A stretch of 5,966 bases of DNA from Bacillota bacterium (lineage in GTDB: Bacteria > Armatimonadota > Hebobacteria > Hebobacterales > Hebobacteraceae): assembly GCA_030597345.1 (NCBI GenBank), contig JAUVSA010000142.1, positions 1 through 5,966 on the forward strand, in the 5' to 3' direction. Below, in pieces: positions 1-5,966 of this stretch; within the stretch, counting starts at the first letter, position 1; every line of letters starts with the position of its first letter. The translations under genes and the position numbers were made by a program. The notes under the pieces were generated by a model that saw only the letters and a list, made by a program, of their open reading frames with translations, ran no database searches and was not told the origin of the DNA.

Positions 1-61
1 CCGTAGTGTCCAAAAACTCATCCACTCGCCAGAGTGCCCTCAAAGCGGTCTCACGAGTCAT
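1..61 (-). CDS. Possible 5' end of an unidentified gene (20 codons, runs off the left edge)
   Basis: An ATG at 61-59 opens a frame that continues without a stop to the window edge; the visible residues are MTRETALRALWRVDEFLDTT. A stop (TAG) lies two codons upstream, so the start would be this ATG or the GTG or TTG just before it. A weak AGGTG-like ribosome binding sequence sits very close to the start. Arguments against a gene are that third positions are less G/C-rich than in the neighbouring genes, and that most of the frame lies in a repeat with a second copy at 2377-2430. The three core differences between the copies all change the amino acid in this frame, so there is no sign of protein-level selection. 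Too little is visible to name a family, and a chance open frame is at least as likely. Confidence 0.2.
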   Translation of the reverse strand, partial: MTRETALRALWRVDEFLDTT

Positions 62-110
62 CAACACCTACAACCGGTCTCACGGTCGCCCAACAAGGAT
101 ACACTATCCC
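14..110 (+). repeat. Left copy of a dispersed repeat, inverted relative to the copy at 2377-2430
   Basis: Bases 14-42 match the reverse complement of 2402-2430 at 26 of 29 positions, starting with AAACTCATCC. Beyond the core, similarity resumes at 79-102 (CTCACGG, CGCCCA and GGATAC in the same order) and ends at ATCCC (106-110). This copy holds a roughly 29-nt internal duplication that the right copy lacks. It also contains the small hairpin GGATA-CAC-TATCC at 97-109, whose counterpart in the right copy is GGAT-7 nt-ATCC. The copy lies 69 bp past the stop of the GH50-type gene, and the two copies bracket that gene. It could be the end of a mobile cassette, a dispersed non-coding element, or a relic of an older duplication. 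No transposase or target-site duplication was recognised. Confidence 0.7.
46..103. repeat. Imperfect tandem duplication, unit about 29 nt, inside the left repeat
   Basis: The 10-mer CGGTCTCACG occurs at 46-55 and again at 75-84, exactly 29 nt apart. Similarity continues after it with small gaps: GTC, then AACA, then TACA appear in order in both units. The right copy of the dispersed repeat has only one equivalent of this unit and resembles the second unit more. One copy therefore gained, or the other lost, a tandem unit. No function can be assigned. Confidence 0.5.
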
Positions 111-178
111 AAGAACAGTTTCCCCGCGCCCGGCTTCTACTGGCCTGGCTCCTTCCCCCGCGCGGGTGAGCAGCGATG

Positions 179-2296
179 TCACTCGGCGCGTAGGCGATAC
201 TCGTACATATCGGCCCCTACTTCGCGCGCGGCGGCGATGGTCTCCGCATAGGGCGTATCGCACACATCGAGGAAGCCGATCTGGTAGTTCTCGCCGTCAC
301 CGCGACCGGTGGTGGCCTGATCTCCGAACTGGAACCAGTGCGTGCCGATGATGTAGGGGTTGCGCAGGGCGCCGCGGACGTAGTCCCGGTACAGCTCCGC
401 GCGGTGCTCCTGGCTTCTCGCCTGCTTGAGGCCAGTGTGGAACATGCCCCGGTCGAGTGCCCCAAAGTGGAACTCGCCCACGATGATCGGCGCCTCCATC
501 CCTTCGGGGGGGCAATGATCCTCGACGCTGTAGACGTACCAGTTCTCGCTGACCACATCACAGTACTTCACCGCGGCGCGCACCGCACGGTCATTCGCCC
601 AGGAGAAGCGGCACCCCAGGTACAGCTGGTTGGGCGCCACGCGCTTGAGCTCCTCCCTCACGACACGGAAGTACGTCTCAGCCGTCTTGGTGTAGAAGGC
701 CGTCAGGTCCTCCCAAGCCTTCTCTCGATCCGGCGCCTCGCGGCACTCCAGGAGCGCCTCCCACGAGGCGTGGCCGGTGCCCCACGCGGCGTTGAGTCGG
801 TCGATCTGGCCGTACTTCGCTTTCAGATCCTCTACGAAGACTTGCTTGGCAGCCTGGCTGGCGGGGCTCAGAAGCGCCCCCACGGCCAGCGCCACTTCGT
901 CGCCCCACTTGCTCTCGTTGTCCACGAAGTACCCGATACACCACGGATCGCCAGCCGATCCGCCCCGCTGCGCCTCGAAGCGCTCCCGCACCGCCTCCCG
1001 GAACGACGCATCGAACACATCCAAGAACTTCGCCCCGAAGTCCTCCGGAACGTCGAGCTGTTTGGCGCCGTAGTGGATGGCGACGGCGTATGGTGTTTTC
1101 CCCATGAGGGAGATGCGGTGGTCGGACCAGTTCCCGATGGTGTTGAAACCCCAGCTGCGAAGGCGCCGATGTGTCCTCTCGCGATAGATGGGATCCCAGT
1201 TCTCGCCGTACTTCCGCAGCGCGTTGGCGCCGGTGAAGTTGTACGACCGGCGCTCGTCGCTCCCGCCGTAGAACTGGGCGAAGGGCGAGTCCTCTTCCGG
1301 CAGATTGCGGAAGTAGCGCTCGCGGCCGGTGATGGGCGTGCCGGCGCCCCAGCTCCCTACGCAATCGATGCCGTGCGACCAGAACAGCCGCCCCTCGGGG
1401 TCCACCAGCCACCACTTCCCTTCATACTTCTCGGGCCGGAAATAGCCCGTCGCCTCCAGTTGCGGCCCACCCGTCCATCCGCCGTATTGGTTGCGGTCGG
1501 GCGGGCCAGGATGCGCCGCCAGGTCCACCTCCTCCTCCTCGACACGGCCTCGCATCTCCTCCACCGAGTGCGTCTTGCCGGGCCATTCCTTGTGGATGAA
1601 CTGGCCGAATTCGTCGATGAAAGGGAAGAACTCCTCGGCGCTTTGCGGTGCTCCTTCAGACGGTGGGCTCACACCGGCGGCGCGGATGTTGTCGATCTCA
1701 AATGCGTGGTCCTCCTTCGGCCGAGGAACGAAGACGATAAGCTGCGTGACGTTCGACGGGTCCAGGCGGTCTGCCCCGGCGGGCACGCCCCTCATGTTGA
1801 TGAACTCAAGCTCTTGGCCGGCGACGGGATTCCAGGGAAGGAGCACTTCCAGCACGCCGCTCTCGCCCGGCCCCAGTTCGACGGTGCCCGTCTCGCAGTG
1901 TCTGCGTCCATCCGCGCCCGGGTTATCCACGCGGCAGCACACGACAACTCGGTTCGCCCCGGTGTTGGCGACATCGACGGCAACATGGCCGTACTGGCTC
2001 AGGTCCCACTTGCCTTCGGGCGCCACCAGCACAATGCCCGGCCAAGGTTCTTCGTGCCCGGTTCGCAGCGCCAGTCTGCCGTCCTCGGTCAGGGAAATCG
2101 CGGCGTCGGTCGCGGGAACGGACTCTACATCGAACCCCGCGCTGAAGTCGAACAGCACCGCCGGCGGCGCTTGGGGCAAAGACGCGGAGTTGCCTGCGAC
2201 GCACGCGCCCAGCAGGGACGGAACCACCACTGCCAGAGCCACTCCGCGTGACGCCTTCGCAATGTACGCGTACACTGTAGTGAAAGGCCGATCCAT
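179..2296 (-). CDS. GH50-type (beta-agarase-like) glycoside hydrolase, predicted lipoprotein
   Basis: This is a 705-residue enzyme predicted to hydrolyse beta-linked polysaccharide at the cell surface or in the periplasm. Residues 1-31 form a signal peptide with a hydrophobic core (VALAVVVPSLL) and a lipobox LGAC, so Cys32 should be lipidated. Residues about 45-207 look like a beta-sandwich carbohydrate-binding domain, as seen at the N-terminus of characterised GH50 agarases, with Cys120, Cys121 and Cys134 as possible disulfide partners. The catalytic TIM-barrel covers about 225-700 and has family-like stretches such as FIDEFGQF (226-233), WWLVDPEGRLFWSHGID (295-311) and GYFVDNE (455-461). 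By analogy with GH50, Glu461 is the likely acid/base and Glu608 (in IIVGEFHFG) the nucleophile. The start at 2296 is supported by GGAGG at 7-nt spacing. Family assignment is from remembered sequence pattern. Substrate is uncertain, because many homologues come from bacteria not known to use agar. Confidence 0.85.
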   Translation of the reverse strand: MDRPFTTVYAYIAKASRGVALAVVVPSLLGACVAGNSASLPQAPPAVLFDFSAGFDVESVPATDAAISLTEDGRLALRTGHEEPWPGIVLVAPEGKWDLSQYGHVAVDVANTGANRVVVCCRVDNPGADGRRHCETGTVELGPGESGVLEVLLPWNPVAGQELEFINMRGVPAGADRLDPSNVTQLIVFVPRPKEDHAFEIDNIRAAGVSPPSEGAPQSAEEFFPFIDEFGQFIHKEWPGKTHSVEEMRGRVEEEEVDLAAHPGPPDRNQYGGWTGGPQLEATGYFRPEKYEGKWWLVDPEGRLFWSHGIDCVGSWGAGTPITGRERYFRNLPEEDSPFAQFYGGSDERRSYNFTGANALRKYGENWDPIYRERTHRRLRSWGFNTIGNWSDHRISLMGKTPYAVAIHYGAKQLDVPEDFGAKFLDVFDASFREAVRERFEAQRGGSAGDPWCIGYFVDNESKWGDEVALAVGALLSPASQAAKQVFVEDLKAKYGQIDRLNAAWGTGHASWEALLECREAPDREKAWEDLTAFYTKTAETYFRVVREELKRVAPNQLYLGCRFSWANDRAVRAAVKYCDVVSENWYVYSVEDHCPPEGMEAPIIVGEFHFGALDRGMFHTGLKQARSQEHRAELYRDYVRGALRNPYIIGTHWFQFGDQATTGRGDGENYQIGFLDVCDTPYAETIAAAREVGADMYEYRLRAE

Positions 2297-2303
2297 TGAC
2301 CAT

Positions 2304-2308
2304 CCTCC
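2304..2308 (-). promoter_or_regulatory. Shine-Dalgarno sequence of the GH50-type gene
   Basis: GGAGG on the minus strand lies 7 nt before the ATG at 2296-2294. It selects this ATG over another out-of-frame ATG at 2303-2301 that lies directly against the site. Confidence 0.8.
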
Positions 2309-2376
2309 ATTGAGGCTCTATCGGGTGTCCTACCTAAGAACACTATCCGGGCATTCTGGAGCACTTGCTTCCGTCC

Positions 2377-2430
2377 GGGATCACCAGTATCCTGGGCGCC
2401 GTGAGCGCACTCCGGCGAGCGGATGAGTTT
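2377..2430 (-). repeat. Right copy of the dispersed repeat, in the GH50 gene's upstream region
   Basis: Read on the minus strand, 2430-2402 matches 14-42 of the plus strand with three substitutions. A second block (2405-2387: CTCACGG, CGCCCA, GGATAC) and the terminal ATCCC (2381-2377) continue the alignment once gaps are allowed. The hairpin GGAT-7 nt-ATCC (2378-2392) occupies the place of the GGATA-CAC-TATCC hairpin in the left copy. The copy starts 81 bp upstream of the GH50-type start codon. It could be one end of a cassette carrying the gene, a regulatory element in its leader, or a neutral dispersed repeat. Confidence 0.7.
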
Positions 2431-2488
2431 CCCGACAGGATGGGGACAATCTTGAGAGGGCCCAGCGATAGCCGCCAGGCTCCAGCAG

Positions 2489-2548
2489 GCGCATTTCATG
2501 CCAGCGTCTCTAACGGACAGCCAGGCGAGTGAGGGCTATGAAATGCGC
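2489..2548. repeat. Perfect 11-bp inverted repeat just after the large glycosidase stop codon
   Basis: GCGCATTTCAT at 2489-2499 is the exact reverse complement of ATGAAATGCGC at 2538-2548, separated by 38 nt. The near arm begins one base past the stop codon of the 1035-residue gene. A transcript of that gene could fold this into a stem with a long loop. No T-run follows the far arm, so it is not a standard intrinsic terminator. It may protect the mRNA 3' end, bind a protein, or be the ends of a very small insertion. Confidence 0.55.
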
Positions 2549-2549
2549 T

Positions 2550-5500
2550 CTAGAACAGAGCTTCCACCGTGGTGACCCCGGCAAGGGAGGTGAGCACTAC
2601 CCATTCCCGCTCGGCGTCGAAGTGCTCCACGGCCTGCCCGTTCACGCGCGCGCCCGTCAGGCGCAGCTTCTCCGGGTGACGGAAACGCACGATGACCTGG
2701 CGAGGCGGCTTGCGGGTGGGTGGCTCTATCCGCGCCACGATGCGTCGCCCGCCGTCCAAGCTCTGATAGGCGAGACTCATGGGCCCGAAGTAGGTGGCGG
2801 CGTTGCTGATCGCCACTTCCTCCTCGCTGCCCACCCACGCACGCGGGAGTCCTCGGCCCAGGTAGAGCGTATCGCCCACCTCCTGGATGAACATCATCCT
2901 CAGCCACATCGCCACCATCGCCTCGTCGGAACTCTTGAAGTGATCGCCGGCCCACTCGGACAGAGTGGGCAGCGGATGCTCGGTCATCGCTCGGATATCG
3001 CGCCGCCAGCACGCAGCGAACCCGTTGAAGAAGGCGCGCAGGAAATGCTCTATCTGGTCCCGATAGAGGTAGGGCGGCGGGAAGTAGAGCAGGTTCGGCT
3101 GCATGCTGAAGCCGCCCCGGGAGAACCACTCTCTCTCGAAGTTCTCCAGCGGGTAGTTGAAGGGCGCGTCGAGGTAGAGGTTGTCCTCGTAGTCCTTCAG
3201 GATCCAGGTTGACTCCGGGCTGTTCGGGTCCAGCACGGTGGTGGTCAGGCAGATGGCGCCCTCCAATACCTCGCGGATCCAGCCGACATCGCGCCCGCGC
3301 AGATAGAGCCGGGAAGGGAAGTGCGGAACGTAGCTGCCATCCCGCAGCCGCACCACCGGGCAGCGAGACACGGACTCGCGGTAGCCGGCGAGCAAGTCAT
3401 CCCGGTAGGCCTCCGCCTCGCGCACGAGACGCTCGCCCTCGGCGTGTCCCACCTCGGCCAGGGCCTGCGCGGCCGCGGTCAGCCCCCGCGAGGTGAGGCA
3501 GTTGGTGGAGAGCCAGTAGTAGAAGTCCTTCACGTCCTCAAGCGACCCCGCGGGAAGGAACCCGTACTCGAGCACCCTCCTCCCCTCGGAGTTCGTGCGC
3601 TTCGTCTGCCCGCGCTCCCGTATCACCCAGTCGCAGCCGGCCGCCAGTTTGTCACCTATCCGCCGCAGCCACTCCCCGTCCCCGGTGAAGCGGTAATGCT
3701 CGGCCAGACCCCACAGCACCCAGCCGTGGTGCTGGTTGTACTCGCCCATCTCGTAGCCGCCCGACCCATAGAAAACCCCCTCCTTGCTCTGAAAGTTGCC
3801 CGGCAGGCCGACCGTTCCCTGGTAGTGCAGAAAGGTTTCGAGGTGTCGCCGCGCCTCGGCGTGGAAGCCGCGGCGGTCCAGCTCCATGATCTGCATGGTC
3901 ACCTCGTTCGAGTAGTTGCCGTAGTTGAACGAGCTGACCCGGCCCATCAGCCGCTCGGAGTCCACCTCGCGGTCATCGTTGATAAGAATGTGAGTCAGAT
4001 GGCTCCGGTAGAAGTCGGTGATATCCTGGTCTGGAACCACGATCTCGGCGGCCTGGGCTATCCGCTGTTCCCAGTAGCTCAGCGCCTCCGCGCGCGCGGC
4101 ATCGAAGTCCTTGCCCCGCAGAGACTCGACCTCCGCGGAATCCAGGTCGCAGAGGAAGGGGATCTTCAGGACCAGCGAGTGACTCTCCCCCGGCCCCAGG
4201 TCCGTGGAGTAGACGAGATCGTCCCCGGCCTGCACCAGCTCCCCCTTGCCGCCGGTGTCAACGATCATGCGGAGATGCTGCCTTGGCGCCACCGCCCGGA
4301 CAGCGTCGTCCCTGGCCGCGAGCTGCTCGCGATAGAGCGGTGCCTGCTGCCCGCCCAAGATGTAGCCCGCGCTTGCTCCGTCCGGGTAGGTGACCATGGC
4401 CAACGGCTGCGAGAGGGTGGTCGTCGCCGGGCCGTTGTTGGTGAAGGTGAGCCGGCAGAAGCACGCGATCGGTGCGTCGGCCGCGATGGGATCGGCGAGA
4501 ATGCTGTGCCCCAGCGGCGCGGCGAAGACTTCCTGGTGCACATCGAGGCCGCCGCGGGAGAAGCCCTGCGCGAGAACCGGAAGGTAGCCTCGGACGATGC
4601 GGCGGCCGATGGGGAGCCATTCATCCCATCCAAGCCGAAGCGCGAAGCCTCCGCCCTCCCAACCCAGCCGCTCCGTGTCCGCGCCCGGCACGCGGCGAAC
4701 GAAGCCCTCCAGCGCGAAGATGTCCCCAGTGGGCGCTATGCCGAACTTCTGGCGCCCTCCCTCGCAGCCGACGATGAAGTGCATCGGCTCTTTGGGCGGC
4801 TGCTCCCGCATCGCCCGTGTGAGACCCTGCTCCGGCTGCTGCGAGATCGCCTCGTAACGAGTCGGTCCTCTGGGCCGGAGAGCGAACTCGTCGCAGCTGA
4901 GTTGCCAAGCGGTCTCGCTGACCAGAACGCCGAAGTCGGGTATCCAGATGGGCTCCCCGTCATCGAGGTCCTCCGGCCGGAAGGACACGGCAAAGGCAGT
5001 GCTGCGAAGCGTGATCACCGTGTGGTCTTCGGACAGCGGCCCGGGCGTCGCGCACGCCACTCGCAGCTGAAGCCGGGGGTCGCTCGGCTCCGCGGGAGTC
5101 ACGCTCTCGAGCACGCCGTTGTACACCTCCACCACTCCGTCCCACACGGGTGCGGCGGCCTTCCCGCAGCCCAGCTCCACCGTGATCGCGCGGCTCCGCA
5201 ACGGGGTATCACTGAAGATCGCTGTCTGGCGGATCGAGGGGCTGCTCTCGGGGAGGCGGATCTGAAGCTGCATCGTCTGGCGAAAGCGAACGTTGTAGTC
5301 CGCCTGCAGCTCGGGGTGCTCGCGGCGGCCAAGAGGAGCGAAGGTCATGGTGATCGCGTTCCCCTTCGTCCGCACCACGACATGGGCCTCGCGCCACTGC
5401 CCGTTGAACCAGTCGTCCCGCGGCTTCCAGCCGAAGGAGCCGATGCGGCCGTGGCTGAGATCGGCTAGCGTCAGGCGCTCCTCCGGCCAGTGGTCCTTCC

Positions 5501-5657
5501 AGTAGTGGATTCCGATGTCACCGCGGGGCGGCAGCGGCTTGCCATCCGCGAAGTGCAGCTCGATCCGGTGTATCTCGCGGGGTTCCTCCCAGCGGAAGGT
5601 GACAGTGCCGGGTCCCTGGTCTTCCCGATGTGCAAACGGCGCGATGTCAAGCCTCAT
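2550..5657 (-). CDS. Large putative glycosidase, (alpha/alpha)6-barrel, discoidin-like N-terminus
   Basis: This is a 1035-residue protein with no visible signal peptide or membrane segment, so it is probably cytoplasmic. Residues about 1-165 read like a discoidin/F5-8C-type beta-sandwich (FRWEEPREIHRIELHF at 21-36; DDWFNGQW at 81-88). Residues about 195-500 are beta-rich, consistent with the super-sandwich that precedes the barrel in many six-hairpin glycosidases. Residues about 540-930 look like the helical barrel, with NYGNYSNEVTMQIMELDRRG (578-597), GYEMGEYNQHHGWVLWGLAEHYRFTGD (634-660), GSLEDVKDFYYWLSTN (704-719) and YEDNLYLDAPFNYP (823-836). The C-terminal stretch 940-1035 is a short beta domain. 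Candidate catalytic acids are Glu585, Glu636, Glu639, Glu707, Asp708 and Asp711, but which act cannot be told from sequence alone. The start at 5657 has GGAGAAGG at 6-nt spacing; an in-frame ATG at 5861 was rejected because it lies in the mttB gene. The gene follows mttB by 23 bp, probably in one operon. I cannot assign a numbered family. Confidence 0.8.
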   Translation of the reverse strand: MRLDIAPFAHREDQGPGTVTFRWEEPREIHRIELHFADGKPLPPRGDIGIHYWKDHWPEERLTLADLSHGRIGSFGWKPRDDWFNGQWREAHVVVRTKGNAITMTFAPLGRREHPELQADYNVRFRQTMQLQIRLPESSPSIRQTAIFSDTPLRSRAITVELGCGKAAAPVWDGVVEVYNGVLESVTPAEPSDPRLQLRVACATPGPLSEDHTVITLRSTAFAVSFRPEDLDDGEPIWIPDFGVLVSETAWQLSCDEFALRPRGPTRYEAISQQPEQGLTRAMREQPPKEPMHFIVGCEGGRQKFGIAPTGDIFALEGFVRRVPGADTERLGWEGGGFALRLGWDEWLPIGRRIVRGYLPVLAQGFSRGGLDVHQEVFAAPLGHSILADPIAADAPIACFCRLTFTNNGPATTTLSQPLAMVTYPDGASAGYILGGQQAPLYREQLAARDDAVRAVAPRQHLRMIVDTGGKGELVQAGDDLVYSTDLGPGESHSLVLKIPFLCDLDSAEVESLRGKDFDAARAEALSYWEQRIAQAAEIVVPDQDITDFYRSHLTHILINDDREVDSERLMGRVSSFNYGNYSNEVTMQIMELDRRGFHAEARRHLETFLHYQGTVGLPGNFQSKEGVFYGSGGYEMGEYNQHHGWVLWGLAEHYRFTGDGEWLRRIGDKLAAGCDWVIRERGQTKRTNSEGRRVLEYGFLPAGSLEDVKDFYYWLSTNCLTSRGLTAAAQALAEVGHAEGERLVREAEAYRDDLLAGYRESVSRCPVVRLRDGSYVPHFPSRLYLRGRDVGWIREVLEGAICLTTTVLDPNSPESTWILKDYEDNLYLDAPFNYPLENFEREWFSRGGFSMQPNLLYFPPPYLYRDQIEHFLRAFFNGFAACWRRDIRAMTEHPLPTLSEWAGDHFKSSDEAMVAMWLRMMFIQEVGDTLYLGRGLPRAWVGSEEEVAISNAATYFGPMSLAYQSLDGGRRIVARIEPPTRKPPRQVIVRFRHPEKLRLTGARVNGQAVEHFDAEREWVVLTSLAGVTTVEALF

Positions 5658-5663
5658 GGTCAG

Positions 5664-5671
5664 CCTTCTCC
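5664..5671 (-). promoter_or_regulatory. Shine-Dalgarno sequence of the large glycosidase gene
   Basis: GGAGAAGG on the minus strand ends 6 nt before the ATG at 5657-5655, in the 23-bp gap after the mttB stop. It decides the start of the large glycosidase. The open frame extends upstream to another ATG at 5861, but that stretch overlaps the end of the methyltransferase gene in a different frame. Confidence 0.8.
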
Positions 5672-5680
5672 AGTAAGGGA

Positions 5681-5966
5681 TCAGCCCTCTTGGTAGTCGA
5701 GCATGGGATGTGCGATCGCCCATTCCTGGGCGGCCTTGGCGATGCGGTGGACCTCCCCCTCCTGCTCGGCAGAGAGAGGCCTGGGATGATGAGTCGCCAG
5801 AATCTCCCGCGCCCGCTCGTTCGCTCGTTGCCGCATGTCTTTTCCGCCCGCCGCCATCCACCCCGGGTAGGTTTCCCGGTTGGTGATCTTCGGGAACCAG
5901 AACTCCGTCCGCAGGTGCTTTGCGGTATGGTCGTGACCCAGGAAGTTGCCCCCGGGCCCGACCTCC
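5681..5966 (-). CDS. Trimethylamine methyltransferase (MttB) family protein, C-terminal 94 residues
   Basis: This is the C-terminal part of an MttB-superfamily methyltransferase, which moves a methyl group from a quaternary or tertiary amine to a corrinoid protein. The frame enters at the right edge (first full codon 5965-5963) and stops with TGA at 5683-5681. The first residues EVGPGGNFLGHDHTAKHLR, then EFWFPKITNRETYPGWMAAGG and an Arg/Glu-rich helix ending in ILATHHPRPLSAEQ, follow the typical family C-terminus, where the GGNFLGHDHT stretch is strongly conserved. Known relatives act on trimethylamine (with pyrrolysine) or, without it, on glycine betaine, proline betaine or carnitine. The pyrrolysine position lies upstream of the window, so the subtype cannot be judged. 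About four fifths of the gene is missing. The 23-bp gap to the large glycosidase suggests co-transcription. Confidence 0.85.
   Translation of the reverse strand, partial: EVGPGGNFLGHDHTAKHLRTEFWFPKITNRETYPGWMAAGGKDMRQRANERAREILATHHPRPLSAEQEGEVHRIAKAAQEWAIAHPMLDYQEG

Larger units (their letters stand above)
2297..2549. other. 253-bp intergenic region between the two glycosidase genes
   Basis: There is no convincing gene on either strand. The region holds the ribosome binding site of the GH50-type gene, the right copy of the dispersed repeat (2377-2430), and an 11-bp inverted repeat at its upstream end. A promoter for the GH50-type gene may lie here, but no clear -35/-10 pair was recognised. 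No hairpin followed by a T-run was seen, so termination of the upstream unit cannot be placed. An open frame of about 64 codons on the plus strand across the repeat has no credible start or ribosome binding site. Confidence 0.6.

Noticed and set aside
157..166. CCCGCGCGGG palindrome downstream of the GH50-type stop, considered as a terminator
   Set aside because: It leaves almost no loop and is not followed by a T-run on the minus strand, so it does not fit an intrinsic terminator; such words are common in G/C-rich DNA.
338..2251. A 637-codon open frame on the plus strand, antisense to the GH50-type gene
   Set aside because: Its translation has no recognisable domain, and it lies opposite a gene with a signal peptide, catalytic residues and a good ribosome binding site. 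Long antisense frames are expected opposite genes with G/C-rich third positions.
2125..2499. A 124-codon minus-strand frame starting in the inverted repeat and overlapping the GH50-type start
   Set aside because: It has no ribosome binding site and no recognisable domain, and it runs out of frame through the signal-peptide coding region of the real gene.
2338..2530. A plus-strand frame of about 64 codons across the right repeat copy, with a stretch ALRRADEF resembling ALWRVDEF at 1-61
   Set aside because: The protein likeness is a by-product of the DNA repeat. The core differences are all amino-acid-changing, and no start with a ribosome binding site is present.
3321..5468. A 715-codon open frame on the plus strand, antisense to the large glycosidase
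   Set aside because: The translation is low in recognisable motifs and rich in Arg, Ala, Val and Leu. The minus-strand protein has coherent domain structure. It is a composition shadow.
5658..5861. A 68-residue N-terminal extension of the large glycosidase from an ATG at 5861
   Set aside because: This stretch overlaps the MttB C-terminus, which is clearly coding in another frame. The extension is a low-complexity Gly/Arg/Ser sequence, and a strong ribosome binding site sits before the ATG at 5657.

Overview
The window looks like chromosomal DNA of a free-living, heterotrophic bacterium of high G+C content. Its gene content is a GH50-type lipoprotein glycosidase, a very large unassigned glycosidase and an MttB-family methyltransferase. 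This mix fits polysaccharide-degrading, environmentally sampled lineages such as the PVC group, Armatimonadota, Hydrogenedentota or Latescibacterota. No marker gene here fixes the phylum, so the placement is inference.

All convincing genes lie on the minus strand and read from right to left. At the right edge, 5681-5966 is the last 94 codons of a trimethylamine methyltransferase (MttB) family protein. Only 23 bp later, behind a clear Shine-Dalgarno sequence, starts a 1035-residue protein (2550-5657). It has a discoidin-like N-terminal region, beta-sandwich regions and a C-terminal (alpha/alpha)6-barrel that resembles six-hairpin glycosidases. A 253-bp gap (2297-2549) follows, holding an 11-bp perfect inverted repeat directly after the stop codon and one copy of a dispersed repeat. 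Next comes a 705-residue lipoprotein of the GH50 (beta-agarase-like) type (179-2296), with its own strong ribosome binding site. The left end (1-178) is mostly non-coding. It carries a second, longer copy of the dispersed repeat in inverted orientation, and possibly the first 20 codons of another minus-strand gene.

The surface-anchored GH50-type enzyme could cut an external galactan-like or related polysaccharide. The large glycosidase has no visible signal peptide and could act on the imported products. The MttB homologue would demethylate a methylated (quaternary or tertiary amine) compound. Whether the methyltransferase and the glycosidases serve one substrate is open, but the mttB/glycosidase spacing suggests co-transcription.

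The most unexpected signal is the pair of related repeats (14-110 and 2377-2430) that bracket the GH50-type gene as an inverted pair. They match at 26 of 29 positions in their core, keep a small hairpin, and differ by one internal 29-nt tandem unit. No CRISPR array, tRNA, rRNA, transposase or complete insertion sequence is visible.
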